From positions 1,488,001 to 1,552,000 of the forward strand of contig NZ_PGFJ01000001.1 in NCBI RefSeq assembly GCF_002797815.1: a stretch of DNA of 64,000 bases. Reading direction: 5' to 3'. A program made the translations under genes and the position numbers. Shown here one piece after another: positions 8,447 to 17,036 of this stretch. The notes beneath the pieces were generated by a model. It had not been told where the DNA came from. It ran no database searches and saw only the letters and a list, made by a program, of their open reading frames with translations. Origin of the DNA: Mucilaginibacter auburnensis (GTDB taxonomy: Bacteria > Bacteroidota > Bacteroidia > Sphingobacteriales > Sphingobacteriaceae). The number at the start of each line of letters is the position of its first letter. Within the stretch, counting starts at the first letter, position 1.

Positions 8447-9394
8447 TTATTCAATTAAACCCCTGCCGGTTTTACGTATTTTTTTCTCTTCTTTTAATTC
8501 GATCAAAATTTTGTCTAAAATACCATTTATAAACGAATTACTTTTTGGCGTGCTAAACTCTTTCGAAATTTCAAGGTATTCGTTTATAGTAACTTTAACG
8601 GGTATGGAGTTAAAGTTGATAAATTCGGCAATTGCCATCTTCATCAGCAAGGTGTCCATCATTGCAATACGTTCCGGCTCCCAGTTCTGCGTTTTAAGGC
8701 CTATCATTTCCTGGTAGTCTTTATCGTATTTAATAGTTGCCTGGAATAGGTCAATTATAAATTCTTTATCTTCTGCCCAGTTACCTGTTGTTTCTGCCAG
8801 TTTGTTTTTGGCCGGATCTTCAAAAGAAAAGTTTTTAAATGTTTTGGCTATTAGGGCTTGTAAAACATCTTTATCAACCGGCCAGAAAATAAATTTTTCT
8901 TCAAAAACCTGTTCGGCCAAAGTTGATTTTAATATAACTTTTTTGAAGATGAACTTAATGATGTCTTTATCGGTTTGGATAGTGTCGTCTGTTTTTTGCA
9001 GATACTCTTCATACTCTGGCGAGTATTTTAATGCTCTGAACAAACCTTTAACCAGTTCGGGATCAAAATTCCACTCAATTTTGTATTTTTTTACACCGGC
9101 TAAATACTCTTTGTTATTTCTGAGTGAGGTGTAAAACCGGTTGGTCATTATTTTCAGGTTGGCATTTAAATCGGCTGCCGTAGGTAGGTGTTTATGAGCG
9201 CGCTCCTCAGCATCTTTCTCCGCATATTCAACCACTTCTGATATTAGCGACAACATCCAGATATACATTTCGTATACCTTATCAATGTTTTGCAGCAGGT
9301 TTTTTTCGTGTTGGGAAACACTGCCTGCTCCGGTTTGGTGGTATGCATATACCGCTTGTAGTACTTTTACCCGTAGGTGCCTTCTATTTAGCAT
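8447..9394 (-). CDS. nusB: Transcription antitermination factor NusB, long form
   Basis: A 315-residue protein. It opens with MLNRRHLRVKVLQAVYA, and the C-terminal NusB domain (about residues 185-305) has the helices ERIAMMDTLLMKMAIAEF, then VTINEYLEISKEFSTPKSNSFINGILDKI. NusB with NusE binds boxA RNA and supports antitermination in rRNA operons. Classical NusB is about 140 residues; this one has an extra helical segment of some 170 residues inserted between the N-terminal helix and the conserved core, the long form usual in Bacteroidetes. It heads the leftward run. The last residues are basic (KEEKKIRKTGRG). Confidence 0.93.
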   Translation of the reverse strand: MLNRRHLRVKVLQAVYAYHQTGAGSVSQHEKNLLQNIDKVYEMYIWMLSLISEVVEYAEKDAEERAHKHLPTAADLNANLKIMTNRFYTSLRNNKEYLAGVKKYKIEWNFDPELVKGLFRALKYSPEYEEYLQKTDDTIQTDKDIIKFIFKKVILKSTLAEQVFEEKFIFWPVDKDVLQALIAKTFKNFSFEDPAKNKLAETTGNWAEDKEFIIDLFQATIKYDKDYQEMIGLKTQNWEPERIAMMDTLLMKMAIAEFINFNSIPVKVTINEYLEISKEFSTPKSNSFINGILDKILIELKEEKKIRKTGRGLIE

Positions 9395-9440
9395 AATGTA
9401 AGAACGATTTTGGAGCGAACTCCTTATTATTATTTATAAA

Positions 9441-10526
9441 TTAATATGATGATTTTACTTTATTGATGTCTGCTATACGTTTATTAACAATTTTATTAGC
9501 TGCCTGAATGGTAGGTATGTTTTCAGACTTTGATAACTTTAGTACGTTACGCGTAGCCTCATAAATATTCTCAGTAAGTTGCAATGAGTGCTTTTTGCTA
9601 AAACCCATCAGTTCCGAGTAGCAATTAATAACACCGCCGGCACTTATTACGTAGTCGGGCGCAAATAAGATGCCTTTTTCCAACAGCATTTGCCCGTGCA
9701 TATCCTCGTCTTCAAGTTGATTGTTAGCTGATCCGGCTATAATGGCACATTTTAACTTATTAATAGTTTGCGTATTTACGGTAGCACCTAATGCACAAGG
9801 CGAATAAATATCAGCATCTATATCAAAAATACTATTGTTGGAAACCGCCTGCGCGCCATATTTTTTTGATACAAAACCAGCACGTTCCTCGTTGATGTCG
9901 CTCACGTATACCTTAACATTTTCATCGCGCAGTAGTTTCACCAGGTTTTCGCCAACTTGGCCAATACCCTGTACTATAACCGATTTACCTGTTAAACTAT
10001 CTGTGCCAAAAAGTTCTTTAACCGAAGCTTTAATGCCCATGTATACCCCCATAGCTGCAATAGGAGTAGGGTCTCCGCTGCCGCCCATGGTTTCAGGTAA
10101 GCCCGTAACATGCTGTGTTTCCATGCGGATGTAAGCCATGTCGCGCGGATTAGTGCCAACATCTTCGGCTGTAATAAACTCACCATTAAGATTTTTTATA
10201 AACCTGCCGAATTTGCGCAGTAAAGCTTCTGATTTGTCGCGCCGGGAATCGCCTATAATAACCGCACTGCCACCGCCAAGGTTTAATCCTGATATGGCGG
10301 CTTTATATGTCATGTTTTTTGAGAGACGCAGTACGTCATTTAACGCATCGTCTTCGCTTTTGTAAGCCCACATACGTGTACCACCCAACGCCGGACCCAA
10401 AGTAGTATCGTGAACTGCAATTATAGCTTTAAGCCCGGTATCCGGGTCGCTGCAGAACACTACTTTTTTGTGTGCGTATGCCTCAATTTTACTGAACAGA
10501 GATTCGGTGACTTGCTTTGTTGACAT
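9441..10526 (-). CDS. Leucine-dehydrogenase-family protein with Lys-to-Ser change
   Basis: A 361-residue Glu/Leu/Phe/Val dehydrogenase homologue. The N-terminal dimer/catalytic half (about residues 20-150) has LGPALGGTRMW, MTYKAAISGLNLGGGSAVI and ITAEDVGTN; the NAD-binding half has GIGQVGENLVKLL near residue 186. In leucine dehydrogenase two lysines 12 residues apart act in catalysis (K68 and K80 of the Bacillus enzyme). The first is kept (K75) but the second, at the end of GLNLGGG, is serine (S87; codon AGT on the coding strand). The enzyme may be altered in activity. A good promoter precedes it. It is a single-gene unit. Confidence 0.88.
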   Translation of the reverse strand: MSTKQVTESLFSKIEAYAHKKVVFCSDPDTGLKAIIAVHDTTLGPALGGTRMWAYKSEDDALNDVLRLSKNMTYKAAISGLNLGGGSAVIIGDSRRDKSEALLRKFGRFIKNLNGEFITAEDVGTNPRDMAYIRMETQHVTGLPETMGGSGDPTPIAAMGVYMGIKASVKELFGTDSLTGKSVIVQGIGQVGENLVKLLRDENVKVYVSDINEERAGFVSKKYGAQAVSNNSIFDIDADIYSPCALGATVNTQTINKLKCAIIAGSANNQLEDEDMHGQMLLEKGILFAPDYVISAGGVINCYSELMGFSKKHSLQLTENIYEATRNVLKLSKSENIPTIQAANKIVNKRIADINKVKSSY

Positions 10527-10545
10527 TTACTGTTTTTAGGCGCAA

Positions 10546-10576
10546 CAAAAGTAGGTGTTTTTTTTAATGAGCCAAA
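10546..10576 (-). promoter_or_regulatory. Bacteroidetes-type promoter of the leucine-dehydrogenase homologue
   Basis: Reading leftward, TTTG (10573-10576), a 19-base spacer, then TACTTTTG (10546-10553). This fits the Bacteroidetes primary sigma consensus TTTG - about 19-21 bases - TAnnTTTG exactly. The expected start of transcription is near 10539, giving a leader of about a dozen bases before the ATG at 10526. Confidence 0.75.
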
Positions 10577-10616
10577 GGTTTTTTAAATGCCCGTCTGCAA
10601 ATGGGATAGTATAATA

Positions 10617-11186
10617 TTAATTAAATAAGTGCCGTTGCCATTTCCAAAATATCCACCCGAACAACAAGCCCGCCAATATGCCATAAATTGCCCCTGCGGT
10701 TACATCTACCGGGTAATGCACACCAACATAAACCTGTGCAAAACTTATAGAGGCTGCCCAAAATAAACTTACAGGTAAAACCCATTTGTGGCGTTTATAA
10801 AATACTATACTCAAAAAAACGGCAATGGCAAAATGATCGCTGGCATGGCTGGAGGGGAAGCTGTAACCGGTTCCGCAGTCAACGCGTTCAATAATAGTAG
10901 TATCTAACTCAGGCGTATTGCATGGGCGCAAGCGGTTGAAATAGGGCTTTATAATGCTGGCACTGCCAAAGTCGGCCAATCCGAAGGTGAGCAGCAGCAG
11001 CGCTAAAATTATTACACCCTGTTTTTTATATCGCCAAAGGCAGAAAACAAAGATAAAAACGTACAACGGTATCCAAACCAGTCGGTTACGTAAAACCGGC
11101 ATCAGCCAATCAAAAAACCAATTGCTCATATCATGGTTAATGAAATGAAACAGTTGTTGGTCAATGTTGAGCAGAAAATCAGGCAT
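10617..11186 (-). CDS. PAP2-family membrane phosphatase
   Basis: A 189-residue integral membrane protein with the three PAP2 phosphatase motifs: KPYFNRLRP (K-x6-RP), PSSHASDHFA (PSGH-type, with Ser for Gly) and VYVGVHYPVDV (the x5-H-x3-D motif, with V where R is usual at the first position). Five or six membrane helices. Members remove phosphate from undecaprenyl pyrophosphate, phosphatidic acid or lipid A; the sequence does not decide. Start ATG 11184-11186. Stand-alone gene, with repeat-like AT-rich DNA upstream. Confidence 0.9.
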   Translation of the reverse strand: MPDFLLNIDQQLFHFINHDMSNWFFDWLMPVLRNRLVWIPLYVFIFVFCLWRYKKQGVIILALLLLTFGLADFGSASIIKPYFNRLRPCNTPELDTTIIERVDCGTGYSFPSSHASDHFAIAVFLSIVFYKRHKWVLPVSLFWAASISFAQVYVGVHYPVDVTAGAIYGILAGLLFGWIFWKWQRHLFN

Positions 11187-11199
11187 TGGGGCAAATATA

Positions 11200-11320
11200 A
11201 ACTAAGATTTGCTGGATGATGCTGATTTCAGGATTTTATGACTGCTTTACCTAAGATGAAATATTACTATCAAAAATCTTAAAATCTGATTAGTACTACT
11301 AATCTTAGTCAAGCCAATAA
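11200..11320. repeat. GATTT-word repeat region before glmM
   Basis: The 170 bases between the PAP2 gene and glmM contain degenerate GATTTGCTG / GATTTCAGG-type words and, at 11288-11304, a near-perfect GATTAGTA - C - TACTAATC hairpin. A CTAAGAT at 11251 is complementary to ATCTTAG at 11302. Similar word repeats occur in other gaps of the window. No gene is seen here. Confidence 0.5.
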
Positions 11321-11327
11321 TTAATCT

Positions 11328-11335
11328 TATTTTTG
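11328..11335 (+). promoter_or_regulatory. -7 box of the glmM promoter
   Basis: TATTTTTG fits TAnnTTTG exactly and lies 22 bases before the proposed TTG start of glmM. No clear -33 TTTG is visible at the expected distance. The box overlaps an upstream TTG at 11333, which argues that the TTG at 11357 is the real start. Confidence 0.5.
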
Positions 11336-11356
11336 CAGCAATCTATTTTTGAAATT

Positions 11357-12739
11357 TTGACACTTATAAAATCAATTTCGGGTATACGGGGTACGATAGG
11401 CGGCGCGGCTGGCGATGGTTTAACACCCCTTGATATAGTAAAATTTACATCTGCATACGGTGCATGGCTTATCAGAACCGGTGCGGCTAAAAAAGTTATT
11501 GTTGGCAGAGACGCGCGCATATCGGGAGCTATGGTTAACAACCTGGTAACAGGCACGTTAATGGGCCTGGGTATAGACGTGGTGGATATTGGCCTTTCAA
11601 CAACTCCAACTGTTGAGGTGGCTGTTCCGTTGGAGCAAGCGGGTGGCGGTATTATCCTTACAGCCAGCCACAACCCAAAGCAATGGAACGCCTTAAAACT
11701 ATTAAATGCCAAAGGCGAGTTTATAAACGATGCTGATGGTAAGGAATTGCTGGAAATTGCCGAAAGCAGCGACTTTAATTACGCTGATGTAAATACGTTA
11801 GGCAAGGTTATTTACGACGACAGCTTTATGCAAAAGCATATTGAACAGATACTGGCCCTGCCATTGGTTGATGTGGATGCTATTGCCAAAGCCAACTTTA
11901 AAGTAGTAATTGATTGCGTTAACTCAACAGGCGGTATTTTTGTTCCGGCCTTGTTGGAAGCGCTTGGTGTTAAAACGGTACATAAACTATTTTGTGAACC
12001 TGATGGACAATTTCCGCACAACCCGGAACCACTGCCCGAGAATTTGACAGACCTATCAAAAGAGGTGACAAGCAAAAATGCCGATCTGGGTATTGCTGTT
12101 GACCCTGACGTTGACCGCCTCTGCTTTGTTTGTGAAGATGGCAACATGTTTGGCGAAGAATATACCTTGGTTGCCGTAGCTGATTATGTATTGAAAAATA
12201 CAAAAGGCAATACGGTTTCTAACCTCTCGTCAACCCGCGCCCTGCGCGATGTTACCGAACAGGCCGGCGGAGAATACCATGCTGCAGCGGTAGGCGAGGT
12301 GAACGTGGTGAACAAAATGAAAGAAGTAAATGCCGTTATAGGAGGCGAAGGCAATGGTGGTGTAATTTATCCCGAACTGCACTACGGTCGGGACGCTTTA
12401 GCTGGTATCGCTTTGTTTTTAACACATTTAGCTAAATATGGTAAACCTGTTTCGGTTTTGCGTAGCTCATATCCAAACTATTTTATCTCTAAAAATAAAA
12501 TAACGCTAACGCCTGATATGGATATTGATGCGTTGCTTTTAAAGGTAGAAGAGAAATATAAAAATCAACCATACAGCACTATTGACGGTTTGAAAATTGA
12601 GTTCGATAAACAATGGGTACACCTGCGCCGCTCAAACACCGAACCTATTATCCGCATATATTCTGAGGCTGATTCTGAAGCAGTAGCCAGCAGTTTAGCT
12701 AATAAGATCATTGCTGATATAAAGGAAATACTTAGCTAA
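11357..12739 (+). CDS. glmM: Phosphoglucosamine mutase
   Basis: A 460-residue alpha-D-phosphohexomutase. The active-site serine loop TASHNPKQWNALK lies near residue 98, the metal loop DPDVDRLCF near 252, the sugar loop GGEGNGGV near 337, and the phosphate-binding RRSNTEPIIRIYSE near the C-terminus. It converts glucosamine-6-phosphate to glucosamine-1-phosphate for peptidoglycan and lipopolysaccharide synthesis. The start is the TTG at 11357-11359, giving MTLIKSISGIRGTIGG, the usual N-terminus of Bacteroidetes homologues; the next upstream TTG (11333) falls within the -7 box. Phosphomannomutase activity cannot be excluded. Confidence 0.9.
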   Translation: MTLIKSISGIRGTIGGAAGDGLTPLDIVKFTSAYGAWLIRTGAAKKVIVGRDARISGAMVNNLVTGTLMGLGIDVVDIGLSTTPTVEVAVPLEQAGGGIILTASHNPKQWNALKLLNAKGEFINDADGKELLEIAESSDFNYADVNTLGKVIYDDSFMQKHIEQILALPLVDVDAIAKANFKVVIDCVNSTGGIFVPALLEALGVKTVHKLFCEPDGQFPHNPEPLPENLTDLSKEVTSKNADLGIAVDPDVDRLCFVCEDGNMFGEEYTLVAVADYVLKNTKGNTVSNLSSTRALRDVTEQAGGEYHAAAVGEVNVVNKMKEVNAVIGGEGNGGVIYPELHYGRDALAGIALFLTHLAKYGKPVSVLRSSYPNYFISKNKITLTPDMDIDALLLKVEEKYKNQPYSTIDGLKIEFDKQWVHLRRSNTEPIIRIYSEADSEAVASSLANKIIADIKEILS

Positions 12740-12741
12740 TT

Positions 12742-12894
12742 ATTGAATTACTGAGCTATTGAATTATGATTGGTTTTAATTTAGTAGCTGGTTGGTTAAA
12801 AACAGAATTTTAATCCATTAACTGATAAAAAGGATGCTTGATTTGGTGAGCGTGTAAATTCGCTCATTCACTAACTCACTCATTCACTCATTAA
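12742..12894. repeat. Period-8 word repeats
   Basis: Gap between glmM and the cysteine desulfurase gene. At 12742-12773 four 8-base words follow in register (ATTGAATT occurs twice). At 12863-12894 four more follow (CTCATTCA occurs twice, with CTAACTCA between). The period is 8 rather than the 7 of most other gap elements. No gene is seen in this stretch. Confidence 0.75.
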
Positions 12895-12897
12895 AGC

Positions 12898-14025
12898 ATG
12901 CGTGTTTATTTAGATAATGCGGCTACTACACCGCTTGATCCCGAGGTTATTAAAGTGATGAGCGAGGTAATGGGGAGCCATTTTGGTAATCCGTCATCCA
13001 TACACGCGCATGGGCGCGAGGGGCGCACACTGGTTGAAAGGGCGCGTAAAACTGTTGCCGGTTTGCTGCATACGTCTCCTGCTGAGATTTTCTTTACCGG
13101 CAGTGGTACCGAGGCCGATAACATGGCTATTCGTTGTGGTATTATTGATAATAACATAACACACGCTATAACTACCCGCATTGAGCACCATGCCGTAATA
13201 CACACCCTGGAAGCTTTAGAAAAAGCCGGCACTATTAAACTAAGCTTTGTTGATATTGATGATAAAGGCAACGTTGACTATGCGCACTTAGAAGATTTGC
13301 TTAAAACTAACGAGCGCAGCTTTGTATCATTAATGCAAGCCAATAATGAATTAGGTACACTTACAGACATTGAAAAGGTTGGCGAGCTTTGTGAGCAATA
13401 CAATGCCATTTTTCACTGTGATACGGTACAGACTATGGCCCACTATCCGCATGATCTGGGTAAGCTCAAAGTGCATTTCATTACTTGTGCTGCACATAAA
13501 TTTCACGGACCTAAAGGCGTGGGGTTTTTATACATCAGTCATAAAATAAAAATAAAGCCGCTTATATATGGCGGTGCACAGGAGCGCAATATGCGCGGTG
13601 GTACCGAAAATGTGTATGGTATTGCAGGCCTTGCTAAAGCGCTTGAACTGGCTTATGCCGATATGGAGTTGAAGCAGCAATACATACAAGATTTAAAAGC
13701 ATACATGATAGCGCAACTGAAAGCCTGCATCCCTGGAGTTCAGTTCAATGGTGAAACGGATGCTGATAAAAGTTTGTATACCGTACTGAACGTTTCGTTC
13801 CCTGAAACAGACATAGCCGATATGTTGCTGTTCAAGCTTGATATAGCCGGAATCTCTGTATCTGGTGGAAGTGCTTGTAGTTCAGGTACAGACATTGGTT
13901 CTCACGTACTTACCGCTATAGGCGCAAGTACTACACGGCCTTCTGTAAGGTTCTCTTTCTCTAAGTACAACACCCGGGAAGAAATAGACTTTGTTGTAAC
14001 AAAGCTGCGCGAATTATTTTCTTAG
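12898..14025 (+). CDS. Cysteine desulfurase (NifS/IscS family)
   Basis: A 375-residue PLP enzyme starting MRVYLDNAATTPLDP. The PLP lysine is in CAAHKFHGPKGVG (near residue 200), and the sulfur-carrying cysteine in SGGSACSSGTD (near residue 323) with the short-loop SSG pattern. It takes sulfur from cysteine for Fe-S clusters and thio-modification of tRNA. Next to no isc or suf genes, so the acceptor is not known; a role as the general desulfurase is plausible. The start ATG is at 12898. Length is normal. Confidence 0.93.
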   Translation: MRVYLDNAATTPLDPEVIKVMSEVMGSHFGNPSSIHAHGREGRTLVERARKTVAGLLHTSPAEIFFTGSGTEADNMAIRCGIIDNNITHAITTRIEHHAVIHTLEALEKAGTIKLSFVDIDDKGNVDYAHLEDLLKTNERSFVSLMQANNELGTLTDIEKVGELCEQYNAIFHCDTVQTMAHYPHDLGKLKVHFITCAAHKFHGPKGVGFLYISHKIKIKPLIYGGAQERNMRGGTENVYGIAGLAKALELAYADMELKQQYIQDLKAYMIAQLKACIPGVQFNGETDADKSLYTVLNVSFPETDIADMLLFKLDIAGISVSGGSACSSGTDIGSHVLTAIGASTTRPSVRFSFSKYNTREEIDFVVTKLRELFS

Positions 14026-14107
14026 CTCATTTTTAGTTCAACAGAATTAACCTCCAATTTATTGGCACGGTTATGGTTTATTAATTTGTAATTAAAATAA
14101 TAAACCT

Positions 14108-14389
14108 ATGAACTACGAAAATCAAAATTCCGGAAACGGTAACCGCCCAGAAGAAAGACCTGAAAGAAGACAATCAGAGCAAGAAGGTTCAGGATATAGC
14201 CCGCAAAGGGAGCAACAACAACAGGATTCAGGTAACGACGCCTCATTTAGTGAGCAAAATGACGTTACGCCGCCAAACGAACATGAGTTCCCTTCTGAAG
14301 GACCCTCTCGTGCGGACTTTCAACCTCAACACCATAGCCGGAGTACCGGCAGAATGGTAGGCCATGAACCCGGCACCGAAAGCATATAA
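14108..14389 (+). CDS. Small disordered hydrophilic protein
   Basis: A 93-residue protein of Gln, Glu, Asn, Ser, Pro, Arg and Gly, with no lysine, leucine, cysteine or tryptophan. There is no signal peptide or membrane segment. I do not recognise a family; the composition suggests an intrinsically disordered protein of the stress- or desiccation-related kind. ATG 14108 is preceded by an AT-rich stretch with TTAATTTG. It lies 33 bases before another low-complexity acidic gene and probably shares its transcript, since a terminator follows only the second gene. Confidence 0.7.
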   Translation: MNYENQNSGNGNRPEERPERRQSEQEGSGYSPQREQQQQDSGNDASFSEQNDVTPPNEHEFPSEGPSRADFQPQHHSRSTGRMVGHEPGTESI

Positions 14390-14422
14390 CCAACACAAGC
14401 ATCTACCTTAAAAACAAACGCC

Positions 14423-14791
14423 ATGATTTTAGAACAGAATAAATTTGGATACAACCCGGATAACTATGATGATGAACCATCAGATTATGTGAATAGCGAT
14501 AACGCTTATAATGCTGATGACCTGTCAAGAGACAGCGCAGAGGAATTTGAAGAAGAGGATGATGACTTTGCTCAGGATGACGAAGACGATGAGTTTGTTG
14601 ACGTTGAAGAAGACGACGATGACCTGGATGATTTAGACAACGAAGTAGCAGATGATGATACTGATGTATTTGAAGATGATCCTATCAATGATGATGTGAC
14701 TGATTATCCGTCAGGCAATCCGGAAGCATTTAGCGAAGAAGGCAGAAAACCCGTTTATATTAAGGACATGCCTTATATAGATGCACGTTAA
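14423..14791 (+). CDS. Highly acidic small protein
   Basis: A 122-residue protein in which about 50 residues are Asp or Glu (41 percent), concentrated in residues 40-95. The ends are more conserved-looking: MILEQNKFGYNPDNYDDEPSD at the start and a short basic tail RKPVYIKDMPYIDAR. There is no signal peptide. The family is not recognised. It could be a DNA-mimic, a chaperone-like or a cation-binding protein, all speculative. Terminated by the stem-loop at 14807. Confidence 0.75.
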   Translation: MILEQNKFGYNPDNYDDEPSDYVNSDNAYNADDLSRDSAEEFEEEDDDFAQDDEDDEFVDVEEDDDDLDDLDNEVADDDTDVFEDDPINDDVTDYPSGNPEAFSEEGRKPVYIKDMPYIDAR

Positions 14792-14806
14792 AAATAGCAT
14801 ATAAAT

Positions 14807-14836
14807 AAAAATGGCTCCCAAATGGAGCCATTTTTA
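14807..14836. terminator. Bidirectional terminator
   Basis: AAAATGGCTCC pairs with GGAGCCATTTTT around a 6-base loop. It lies between the convergent acidic-protein gene and accD. Confidence 0.9.
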
Positions 14837-14850
14837 TTTTATAAAGTCTT

Positions 14851-15696
14851 TTAATTTTTCATCATTTTAAGGAAAGCGCTTAGTTCTTCCTTCATTTCGC
14901 GGCGGTCAACTATAAAATCTAAAAATCCGTGTTCCTGTACAAATTCTGCAGTCTGGAAACCTTTTGGTAAATCTTTTTTTATAGTTTCTTTAATAACACG
15001 TGGACCTGCAAAGCCAATTAATGCACCCGGCTCGGCAATGTTAATGTCGCCCAGCATAGCATATGATGCGGTTACACCACCTGTTGTAGGATCGGTAAGT
15101 AGTGATATGAAAGGTATTTTAGCCTGACCTAACAGCGCCAGTTTTGCAGAAGTTTTAGCCATTTGCATTAACGAAAAAGCTGCCTCCATCATGCGTGCAC
15201 CGCCTGATTTTGATATCATCAGGAAGGGAACTTTATGCTCAATGCTGTAATCGATAGAGCGGGCAATTTTTTCGCCTACTACAGATCCCATTGAACCACC
15301 GATAAAACCAAAGTCCATACAGGCAATAACCAGATCTTGTCCGTTTACTTTGCCTACGCCTGCACGTATAGCATCTTTCAATCCGGTTTTAAACTGGGTT
15401 TCTGTTAACCTGTCGCTATATTTTTTAGAATCTGTAAACTCCAGAGGATCGCCTGATGTCATATCAGGGAAGAGCTCCGTGAACTCATTATTATCAAAAA
15501 GTACCGAAAAATACTCTTTTGAACCTATACGTAGGTGATAGCCACAATAATGGCAAACGTATTGGTTTTCAACTTGTTCGGAATAGTGGAGGGGTTTTTT
15601 ACATTGCGGGCATTTGTTCCAGATACCATCAGGTGCCTCTTTTTTTTGCTCAGTAGTAGTAATTATCCCTTTTGATTCGCGTTTAAACCAACTCAT
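14851..15696 (-). CDS. accD: Acetyl-CoA carboxylase carboxyltransferase beta subunit
   Basis: A 281-residue protein starting [12 protein letters not shown] four-cysteine zinc ribbon (CPQC at about 28-31 and CHYC at about 47-50) is followed by the crotonase-fold carboxyltransferase domain with [27 protein letters not shown] and [18 protein letters not shown]. With AccA it transfers CO2 from biotin to acetyl-CoA, giving malonyl-CoA for fatty-acid synthesis. The start at 15694-15696 is the conserved one; the 30 upstream in-frame residues lack similarity and lie within a repeat element. Confidence 0.97.
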   Translation of the reverse strand: MSWFKRESKGIITTTEQKKEAPDGIWNKCPQCKKPLHYSEQVENQYVCHYCGYHLRIGSKEYFSVLFDNNEFTELFPDMTSGDPLEFTDSKKYSDRLTETQFKTGLKDAIRAGVGKVNGQDLVIACMDFGFIGGSMGSVVGEKIARSIDYSIEHKVPFLMISKSGGARMMEAAFSLMQMAKTSAKLALLGQAKIPFISLLTDPTTGGVTASYAMLGDINIAEPGALIGFAGPRVIKETIKKDLPKGFQTAEFVQEHGFLDFIVDRREMKEELSAFLKMMKN

Positions 15697-15746
15697 ACCT
15701 GTTTCTAACTCTTTCAAATTGATGCAAAGAAACGAATTATTTTGTA

Positions 15747-15832
15747 GATATGAGATTTGAGATAACAGATTTGAGATGTAAACCACATTTATTCAGAAAA
15801 AACTCGCGTCTCATGTCTCATATTTCGCATCT
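15747..15832. repeat. GATTTGA / CATGTCT period-7 inverted arms
   Basis: In the divergent accD-fbaA gap. The left arm 15747-15781 is five 7-base words (GATATGA, GATTTGA and variants). The right arm 15805-15832 is four 7-base words of the opposite sense (CGCGTCT, CATGTCT and variants). The same word family appears in the atpD-atpC gap at 48704. It would fold as an imperfect hairpin. Confidence 0.85.
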
Positions 15833-15864
15833 AAATTTTAACTTCGGCACTACAAACTTTGATT

Positions 15865-16944
15865 ATGGATTTAAAAAATTATAAAGGCGTACTGCATGGC
15901 GATCAGGTGCAGGAGCTGTTTGAAGCGGCAAAGAAACACCAGTTTGCTTTACCTGCTGTAAATGTTACAGGTACCAACACCATTAACGCGGTTATGGAAA
16001 CTGCAAAAGCGGTTAACTCACCGGTTATTATACAATTATCACATGGTGGCGCCCAGTTTTATGCAGGTAAATCATTAGATAATTCAAAGCTGCAAGCTTG
16101 TATTTTAGGTGGTGTATCTGCCGCTAAACACGTGCATTTGTTGGCTGAGCATTACGGTGTTGCAGTTATACTTCACACAGACCACGCTGCAAAAAAATTA
16201 TTACCATGGATTGACGGCTTGTTAGAGCACGGCGAGAAGTTTTTTGCTGAAACAGGCAAACCACTGTTTTCTTCGCACATGCTTGACCTTTCTGAAGAGC
16301 CTATCGAAGAAAACATTGAAATATCATCTAAATACCTGGAGCGTATGGCCAAAATGGGCATGACGCTGGAGATTGAATTAGGTGTTACCGGTGGTGAAGA
16401 AGATGGCGTAGATAACTCTGACGTTGACAGCTCACGTTTATACACCCAGCCTGAAGAAGTTTCTTACTCATACGAACACCTTTCAAAAGTTAGTCACCGT
16501 TTTACGGTTGCAGCTGCTTTTGGTAACGTGCATGGCGTTTATAAACCAGGCAATGTTAAATTACAGCCCGTTATTTTGCATAACTCTCAGGAGTATGTTA
16601 AAAACAAATTTGGTTTAACTGAAGATAAACCTATTAATTTTGTGTTCCACGGCGGTTCGGGCTCAAGCCAGGAAGAAATTCGCGAAGCTATTAGCTACGG
16701 CGCCATTAAAATGAACATTGATACCGATTTGCAATGGGCATTTTGGGAAGGCATTAAAGATTACTACAAAGGTAAAGAAGGTTACCTTCAAAGCCAGATC
16801 GGTAACCCTGAAGGTGAAGATTCTCCAAACAAAAAATACTATGATCCACGTGTTTGGTTACGCAAAGCAGAAGAAACCTTTGGTAAACGTTTAGCGCATG
16901 CTTTTGAAGATCTGAACTGTGTAAACGCTACGGATAAACTGTAA
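15865..16944 (+). CDS. fbaA: Class II fructose-bisphosphate aldolase
   Basis: A 359-residue class II (zinc) aldolase. The zinc-ligand region HTDHAAKKLLPWIDG is near residue 105, and later come ELGVTGGEEDGVDN, AAFGNVHGVY and VFHGGSGSS, as in the long FbaA type. It cleaves fructose-1,6-bisphosphate to the triose phosphates in glycolysis and gluconeogenesis. ATG 15865 gives MDLKNYKGVLHGDQ; an in-frame TTG six bases upstream is unlikely. A strong terminator follows. Long-form length is normal. Confidence 0.96.
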   Translation: MDLKNYKGVLHGDQVQELFEAAKKHQFALPAVNVTGTNTINAVMETAKAVNSPVIIQLSHGGAQFYAGKSLDNSKLQACILGGVSAAKHVHLLAEHYGVAVILHTDHAAKKLLPWIDGLLEHGEKFFAETGKPLFSSHMLDLSEEPIEENIEISSKYLERMAKMGMTLEIELGVTGGEEDGVDNSDVDSSRLYTQPEEVSYSYEHLSKVSHRFTVAAAFGNVHGVYKPGNVKLQPVILHNSQEYVKNKFGLTEDKPINFVFHGGSGSSQEEIREAISYGAIKMNIDTDLQWAFWEGIKDYYKGKEGYLQSQIGNPEGEDSPNKKYYDPRVWLRKAEETFGKRLAHAFEDLNCVNATDKL

Positions 16945-16968
16945 GCTAAAAGACATAAGTTATATAAA

Positions 16969-17002
16969 GCGCCGATGTGAAAAACATCGGCGCTTTTTTT
17001 TA
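16969..17002 (+). terminator. Terminator of fbaA
   Basis: GCGCCGATGT pairs perfectly with ACATCGGCGC around a 5-base loop and is followed by eight T residues: a classical intrinsic terminator. Confidence 0.95.
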
Positions 17003-17036
17003 GTTTTAAGCTTAGCAAAAATATAGTAAGAGGTTT

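Noticed and set aside
11305..12203. Long antisense frames within glmM (for instance 11305-11712 and 11812-12147, minus strand)
   Set aside because: They run opposite to a clearly conserved gene and show no family features of their own.
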